Shown here: piece after piece, positions 7,201 through 10,323 of the stretch | How positions within the stretch are numbered: position 1 is the first letter of the stretch | Layout of the letters: the number at the start of each line of letters is the position of its first letter | DNA from: JBECKR01 sp040235415 | GTDB taxonomy: Bacteria > Acidobacteriota > Polarisedimenticolia > Polarisedimenticolales > Polarisedimenticolaceae | NCBI GenBank assembly: GCA_040235415.1 | Contig: JBECKR010000045.1 | Location: forward strand, 1 to 10,323 | Length of the DNA: 10,323 bases | Direction of reading: 5' to 3' | The notes under the pieces: model-generated | Seen by the model: the letters and a program-made list of their open reading frames with translations, nothing else | What the model was told of the DNA's origin: nothing | The model's database searches: none | Made by a program: the position numbers and the translations under genes

Positions 7201-8993
7201 GGCAGGGGCTGCAACCGTGCCACGCGGGCCAGGTCACGGTCCAGGGCGGCACGTTCTCGTGCAGCGACTCGGTCGCCCTGCGGCTCGTCGACATCGACCT
7301 CAACCTCGACCCCGGCGTCGCCGACACCGCGACCGTGCTGCTCACCAGCACGACCGAGACCGACCCCGAGGTCGTGGTGCTGACCGAGACCGGGCCGAAC
7401 ACGTCGACGTTCACCGGGGCGATCGCGACCGGTTCCGGCGCGCCCGCGCCGGACGGCGTCCTCGAGGTGCGCGGCGGCGACCTCCTGACCGCGACCTACC
7501 ACGACGCCGACGACGGCGCCGGCTACCCGGCGACCTCGTTCGACACCGCCGCGATCGACTGCGGCGGGCCGGTCATCACCGGACTCGGTGTCGGGACCCT
7601 GACGAACGCCCGCGCGACGTTCTCGTGGACGACGGACGAGCCCGCCGACACCGTGCTCGAGTGGGGGCCGTCGCCGGCCCTCGGCCAGACGGTGTCGAGC
7701 TCGACGCGCTCCACGAGCCACCAGGTCACCGTCAACCGGTTCGAGACCTGCGGCGCGTTCTACTTCCGGGTGTCCGGTACGGACGCGTACGGCAACCTCG
7801 GCGTGGCCGACGACCATGGCCAGCCGTTCGCGTTCACGACCTGGGACATCCCCGGCGTCTACGGCTACGAGAACTTCGAGAACGGCCAGGCGGATTGGAC
7901 GCTCGACGGCGAGTGGCAGATCGGCGCCCCGCAAGGGCTCGGCGGCTCCTCGGGGCTGGCCGACCCGACGGCGGCGTACAACAACGCGGCGGTGCTCGGC
8001 CACGACCTGACCGGCCTCGGCGCGAACCCCGGGGACTACGAGCCGGGCGTCACCGAGAGCGCGCGGTCGCCGATCTGGAACGCCTCGGCCTGGACCGGGA
8101 CGAAGCTCCTGCTCCACCGCCGGCTCAACGTCGGCTCGGGCGACGAGGCCCAGATCGTGATGTACACGAACGGGATCGGCCGGCCGATCTACCGCTCGAA
8201 CGGCGACCCCGTCACCGAGTCGGGCTACCAGGAGTTCGCGCTCGACCTCGGCGCGTTCGTGGACGGGGCGGCGACGTTCCAGCTCGAGTTCCGCCAGAGC
8301 TCGAACGCGTCCGGGAACTACTCCGGCTGGAACGTCGACGACGTCATCCTGAAGGACGGTACGCGGCCCGACTACGGCCCGTGCGGCGCGTGCGGCGCGG
8401 CCCCGGCGTTCGCCGGGGCGACCTCCGCGGTCGACAACGACGCCTGCGGCGCGACCGGCGTGACGGTGTCGTGGCAGAAGGCGGCCGCCTGGGGCACCGG
8501 CGGCGGCGGGACGTACGCCGTGTACCGCGACGCGGCTCCGGGGTTCACCCCCTCGGCCTCGAACCGGATCGCCGACGGGGTGACGACGCTGAGCTGGGTC
8601 GACGCTTCGGCGCCGACGGATCAGACGTCGTACTACCTCGTGCGCGCCGAGAACGACGAGACCTGCGCCGCGGGGCCGCACAACGGCGGCGTCACCGACG
8701 CGAACGCCGCCTACGCCGCCGTCGGCGAGACGACCTCGCGGCCGCTCCCGCCCGAGGTCACGACCGTGACGGTCGGCGTCGTCGCGGGCACCCACGTCCG
8801 GCTGTCCTGGGACGCCGTGCCCGACGCCGCGAGTTACCGCATCTACCGCTCGCCGACGCCGGACCCGGCCGATTTCGGGCTGCTCGGCACGACCTCGACG
8901 ACGGTCTACGACGACATCGGCGAGGCCACGAACGCCAACACCTACTACTACAAGGTCGTCCCGGCGAACGCGTGCGGCGACGAAGGGCCGTAG
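4269..8993 (+). CDS. Secreted multidomain zinc metalloprotease (gluzincin, M4/M36-like) with FTP/PepSY propeptide and FN3 domains
   Basis: This 1574-residue exported protein begins with a signal peptide (basic RR near the N-terminus, hydrophobic 10-30, likely cut near ALA at 28-30). Residues about 118-190 are an FTP-type propeptide ('WQVVFRQEVDGVRVDGARYD') and about 205-290 a PepSY-like segment ending 'EVDAHTGEILAFY'; such propeptides keep M4/M36 proteases inactive until cleaved. The catalytic domain (about 300-665) has the zinc site H472-E-W-G-H476, with third ligand E491 in 'SEAYGD'; D495 matches thermolysin's E-x3-D. H566 in 'EVHCESYVPSEAMFDLA' is the likely second-shell catalytic His. It ends 'NNGTPHAAAIFAAFDRHDIAC'-like (643-664), a mark of this family. 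Next come FN3 (681-768), a duplicated two-domain module (773-1192), a jelly-roll/MAM-like domain (1197-1366) and two more FN3-like domains (1378-1488, 1494-1574). The many cysteines suggest extracellular disulfides. There is no C-terminal anchor. Substrate unknown; proteins or peptides are expected. A G-rich Shine-Dalgarno precedes the ATG. Confidence 0.9.
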   Translation: MNRRSFSRWTTVLVLVFAVCALATSVFALAPRPQDARFDARVKTLAGGVIGLRAVDLGQLPADDVLRQDWDAFVSGRGGGWSVKLDRRSGLPLIANGRGIPWYPARGNALDSGPAPSVDDLAHLALEFVESHAVLLGRWGTQMVLDREASGPLGDGKWQVVFRQEVDGVRVDGARYDFQVSWGNLVAFGARRWAPVRISAIPDLARDEARAKLDAWLGVEGHDGMVDVEPGTLALVPVDPAGANGADFEGVRGEGYDHRLVWRFAFVVPGEDPTWVGEVDAHTGEILAFYDDTKYQQVKGHVSPISDDGDCATGGCLEPGYPMPFANYTEDGGATQYTGDFGLYECTTLGSTIATSLNGPYFRISDACGPVSASTTCDDDLDLGVAAGINCSVAPGASAGNTDAARSAFFSLGRVNQKARFWNPSNTWLNAQVTCNTNVNSTCNASWGGAINMYRAGNGCGNTSQIQGVVTHEWGHGYDQNDGGGYDNPSEAYGDVTAIFEARESCVGHGFRPGVNCSGYGDTCLSCTGIRDMDWDARTAHTPATPSGFLTSNCGGGGGACGKEVHCESYVPSEAMFDLATRDLPAMGIDADTAWQIAENLWYRSRPGSGGDVYNCALPSSDSCSTASWYQEIRLQDDDDGDLNNGTPHAAAIFAAFDRHDIACGNASSPENQNTSTCPTLAAPSVTAKALTNAVELSWAAVPSAALYRVYRSEIGCERSQVPIGETSGTTFTDDGLANDFSVYYRVQAVGGNDACEGAVSTCLATSAQPLAGRVQFDRATYGCSNRIGLRVTDANHPGATVDVTVWSDTEPTPETVVLTETAPGSGKFTGEIFTTSAPPAPDGELSTTNGDLLTAQYIDLDDGQGGTDVPRQANATSDCVFPVITNVGEQNVTGSSAQIAWNTNEVADTEVNWGPTAPLANTATGDPRTTAHSVQLSGLAQCTVYYYDVHSTDPAGNLAADDNGGQHYRFETLGDFGQGLQPCHAGQVTVQGGTFSCSDSVALRLVDIDLNLDPGVADTATVLLTSTTETDPEVVVLTETGPNTSTFTGAIATGSGAPAPDGVLEVRGGDLLTATYHDADDGAGYPATSFDTAAIDCGGPVITGLGVGTLTNARATFSWTTDEPADTVLEWGPSPALGQTVSSSTRSTSHQVTVNRFETCGAFYFRVSGTDAYGNLGVADDHGQPFAFTTWDIPGVYGYENFENGQADWTLDGEWQIGAPQGLGGSSGLADPTAAYNNAAVLGHDLTGLGANPGDYEPGVTESARSPIWNASAWTGTKLLLHRRLNVGSGDEAQIVMYTNGIGRPIYRSNGDPVTESGYQEFALDLGAFVDGAATFQLEFRQSSNASGNYSGWNVDDVILKDGTRPDYGPCGACGAAPAFAGATSAVDNDACGATGVTVSWQKAAAWGTGGGGTYAVYRDAAPGFTPSASNRIADGVTTLSWVDASAPTDQTSYYLVRAENDETCAAGPHNGGVTDANAAYAAVGETTSRPLPPEVTTVTVGVVAGTHVRLSWDAVPDAASYRIYRSPTPDPADFGLLGTTSTTVYDDIGEATNANTYYYKVVPANACGDEGP
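6585..7844 (+). repeat. Internal tandem duplication (A-B-A'-B') in the protease
   Basis: Residues 773-980 and 987-1192 of the protease are diverged copies of the same two-domain unit. Domain A carries 'VVLTETAPGSGKFTG' in the first copy and 'VVLTETGPNTSTFTG' in the second, followed by 'PAPDG' and 'GDLLTA.Y.D.DDG' in both. Domain B begins 'PVIT', contains N/T-E/D-x-ADT...WGP, and ends with D..GNL..DD..GQ. B resembles the FN3/purple-acid-phosphatase N-terminal fold, whereas A is a beta-rich repeat I cannot place firmly. The copies differ enough that the duplication is old and there is no long exact DNA repeat. Confidence 0.85.
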
Positions 8994-9020
8994 CGCCCCG
9001 GAGACCGGAACCGACCCGAC

Positions 9021-9048
9021 CGGAGGGCGCCCCGCGGGGCGCCCTCTG
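9021..9048 (+). terminator. Strong GC stem-loop terminator after the protease gene
   Basis: The 22 bases at 9024-9045 are a perfect palindrome whose arm is AGGGCGCCCC, and with one G-U pair the RNA stem extends to 9021-9048. It begins 27 bases after the protease TAG and ends 27 bases before the next ATG. The following bases (CGTTCTGGGG) are only weakly U-rich, so it is not a textbook intrinsic terminator. It may rely on stem strength, as in many high-GC bacteria, or act with Rho. Confidence 0.68.
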
Positions 9049-9075
9049 CGTTCTGGGGTATCCTCGGAAGACCCG

Positions 9076-10323
9076 ATGAACCGCTTCCTCGCGATCGCCG
9101 CGGCCGCCGTGGTCGCCTCCGGCGCCGCGGCCGCCGCGCCGCAGGCGCGGCCGAGCGTGCTGCTCGTGACGCTCGACACGACGCGCGCCGACCACCTCGG
9201 CTGCTACGGCGCGGATTTCGCCCGGACCCCGAACCTCGACCGCCTCGCCGCGGCGGGCACGCGCTTCGATCTCGCGCTCGCCCCGGCGCCCTTGACCCTG
9301 CCGAGCCACGCCTCGATCCTGACGGGACGCGTCCCGCGGCGGCACGGCGTGCGGGACAACACGCTCTACCGCCTCGGCCCCGACGTCCCGGCGCTCGCCG
9401 AGGCGCTGCGGGCAGCGGGGTACTCGACCGCGGCGTTCGTCTCCTCCGCGGTGCTCGATCGCGGCAGCGGGATCGCCCGCGGCTTCGAGCGCTTCGACGA
9501 CGACGTCCGCGTCGGCGACCGCCGGGCGTTCGACTGGCGCGAGCGGGCGGCGACGACGACCAACCGCGCCGTCCTCGCCGCCCTGCCGTCGCTGCGGCCG
9601 CCGTTCCTGCTGTGGGTGCACTACTACGACCCGCACCTGCCCTACGTCCCGCCCGAGCCGTTCCGTTCCCGGCTCGCCGGCCGGCCGTACGACGGCGAGA
9701 TCGCGTTCGTGGACCACGCCTTCGGCGAGCTCCTCGCCGCGGTGCGCGGACGTGGCGGCCCGCTGCTGGTCGTCGTCGCGGGCGACCACGGCGAGAGCCT
9801 CGGCGAGCACGGCGAGGAGGCCCACGGGGTGTTCCTGTACCGGGCGACGCAGCGCGTCCCGCTGCTCGTGGCGGGACCGGGCGTTCCGGCCGGGCGCGTC
9901 GAGCGCCGCGCGGTCGGCCTGATCGACGTCGCTCCGACGGTGCTCGCGATCCTCGGCCTTCCCCCGCTGCCGGGCGCGGACGGTCGCGCGGTGCTCGGCC
10001 CGAGCGCCAGGGCGAACGCCGCGCGCGCGCTCGAGATGGAGACGTTCTACCCGCGGCTCGCCTACGGCTGGTCGCCGCTTCGCGCGCTCGTCGCGGAGGG
10101 CTACGAATACGTCGACGCGCCGCGTCCCGAGCTGTACCGCTTGGAGGACGACCCCGGCGAGCTCCGGAACCTCGCGGCGTCCCTTCCCGAGCGGGCGGCG
10201 AGGCTCGCCGCGGCGCTGGCCTCCGCGGTCGGCGACGACACCCTCGCGGCGCCGGCCGAGCCCGATCCGGAGATCGCGGAGCGCCGGCGGCGCCTCGCCG
10301 CGCTGGGGTACGTCGGCGGGACG
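9076..10323 (+). CDS. Exported sulfatase-like hydrolase, alkaline phosphatase superfamily (3' end outside window)
   Basis: The frame is open from the ATG at 9076 to the window edge, giving 416 residues with no stop. GGAAG (9066-9070), five bases upstream, is a good ribosome binding site and fixes the start. Residues 1-21 are an Ala-rich signal peptide, so the enzyme is exported. The sulfatase fold is clear: 'LLVTLDTTRADHLGCYG' with metal ligand D34, 'TPNLDRLAAAG' at 51-61, 'SHASILTGRVPRRHGV' at 77-92, 'HYYDPHLPY' at 182-190, and the second metal site D237-H238 followed by H250. At the position of the (C/S)xPSR motif it reads T74-L-P-S-H78, so no formylglycine can form. Thr is the nucleophile in related phosphotransferases and phosphodiesterases, so substrate and reaction are uncertain. 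The last residues, 'RLAALGYVGG', are typical of relatives that continue into C-terminal TPR repeats, which would lie beyond the window. The terminator upstream suggests its own transcription. Confidence 0.9.
   Translation, partial: MNRFLAIAAAAVVASGAAAAAPQARPSVLLVTLDTTRADHLGCYGADFARTPNLDRLAAAGTRFDLALAPAPLTLPSHASILTGRVPRRHGVRDNTLYRLGPDVPALAEALRAAGYSTAAFVSSAVLDRGSGIARGFERFDDDVRVGDRRAFDWRERAATTTNRAVLAALPSLRPPFLLWVHYYDPHLPYVPPEPFRSRLAGRPYDGEIAFVDHAFGELLAAVRGRGGPLLVVVAGDHGESLGEHGEEAHGVFLYRATQRVPLLVAGPGVPAGRVERRAVGLIDVAPTVLAILGLPPLPGADGRAVLGPSARANAARALEMETFYPRLAYGWSPLRALVAEGYEYVDAPRPELYRLEDDPGELRNLAASLPERAARLAAALASAVGDDTLAAPAEPDPEIAERRRRLAALGYVGGT

Noticed and set aside
4211..9079. A 1622-codon open reading frame on the plus strand in another frame of the protease region
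   Set aside because: The translation is almost entirely Arg-rich without domain structure, typical of an out-of-frame reading of a high-GC gene.
4239..9179. A 1646-codon open reading frame on the minus strand opposite the protease gene
   Set aside because: Its translation is an Arg/Gly/Val/Ala-rich, low-complexity string with no recognisable domain. The opposite strand encodes an unmistakable multidomain protease. High GC content makes stops rare in this antisense frame.
1..10323. Mobile elements, CRISPR arrays, tRNA genes or a defence island
   Set aside because: I saw no transposase or integrase motif, no regularly spaced direct repeats, no tRNA-like cloverleaf and no toxin-antitoxin or nuclease signatures on either strand.

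Overview
The window is very GC-rich with strong G/C third-codon bias, and it is packed with genes. It reads as a chromosomal segment of a free-living Gram-negative-type bacterium, most likely an uncultured Acidobacteriota (Thermoanaerobaculia-like) or a similar high-GC environmental lineage. That placement is an inference. It rests on the secreted FTP/PepSY gluzincin protease with fibronectin-type repeats, the sulfatase-like protein ending in an LAALGYVGG-type junction, and a zinc-ribbon/PilZ protein. No RNA gene, 16S fragment or other decisive marker is present.

Layout. (1) 1-1348, plus strand: the 3' end of a TPR-like helical protein, followed with a 4-base ATGA overlap by a PilZ-domain protein that has an N-terminal cysteine cluster. 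(2) 1379-4155, minus strand: a two-gene potassium-uptake operon, trkA then trkH in transcription order, also joined by an ATGA overlap. It converges on the PilZ gene with only 30 bases between them. (3) 4156-4268: a 113-base divergent regulatory region with GCGATC palindromes and candidate promoters in both directions. (4) 4269-8993, plus strand: one very large secreted zinc metalloprotease (1574 aa) with signal peptide, FTP/PepSY propeptide, HEWGH catalytic domain, three fibronectin-type-III-like domains, an A-B-A'-B' internal duplication and a jelly-roll/MAM-like domain. (5) 9021-9048: a strong stem-loop, the likely terminator. (6) 9076 to the window end, plus strand: an exported sulfatase/alkaline-phosphatase-superfamily hydrolase, cut off by the window edge, in which Thr replaces the formylglycine-forming Cys/Ser.

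How the genes work together: TrkA and TrkH form one potassium channel complex. The TPR-like and PilZ genes are probably co-translated, and the PilZ domain suggests a c-di-GMP-linked role. The protease and the sulfatase-like protein are exported enzymes suited to degrading or remodelling extracellular polymers, but a terminator separates them and nothing shows they share a pathway. I found no mobile element, CRISPR array, defence system or obvious biosynthetic cluster. No stretch over 300 bases lacks a gene. I see no clear case for an entirely new system. The points most worth a second look are the protease's compact active site and duplicated module, the composite PilZ protein, the Thr-type sulfatase fold, and the palindromes between trkA and the protease.
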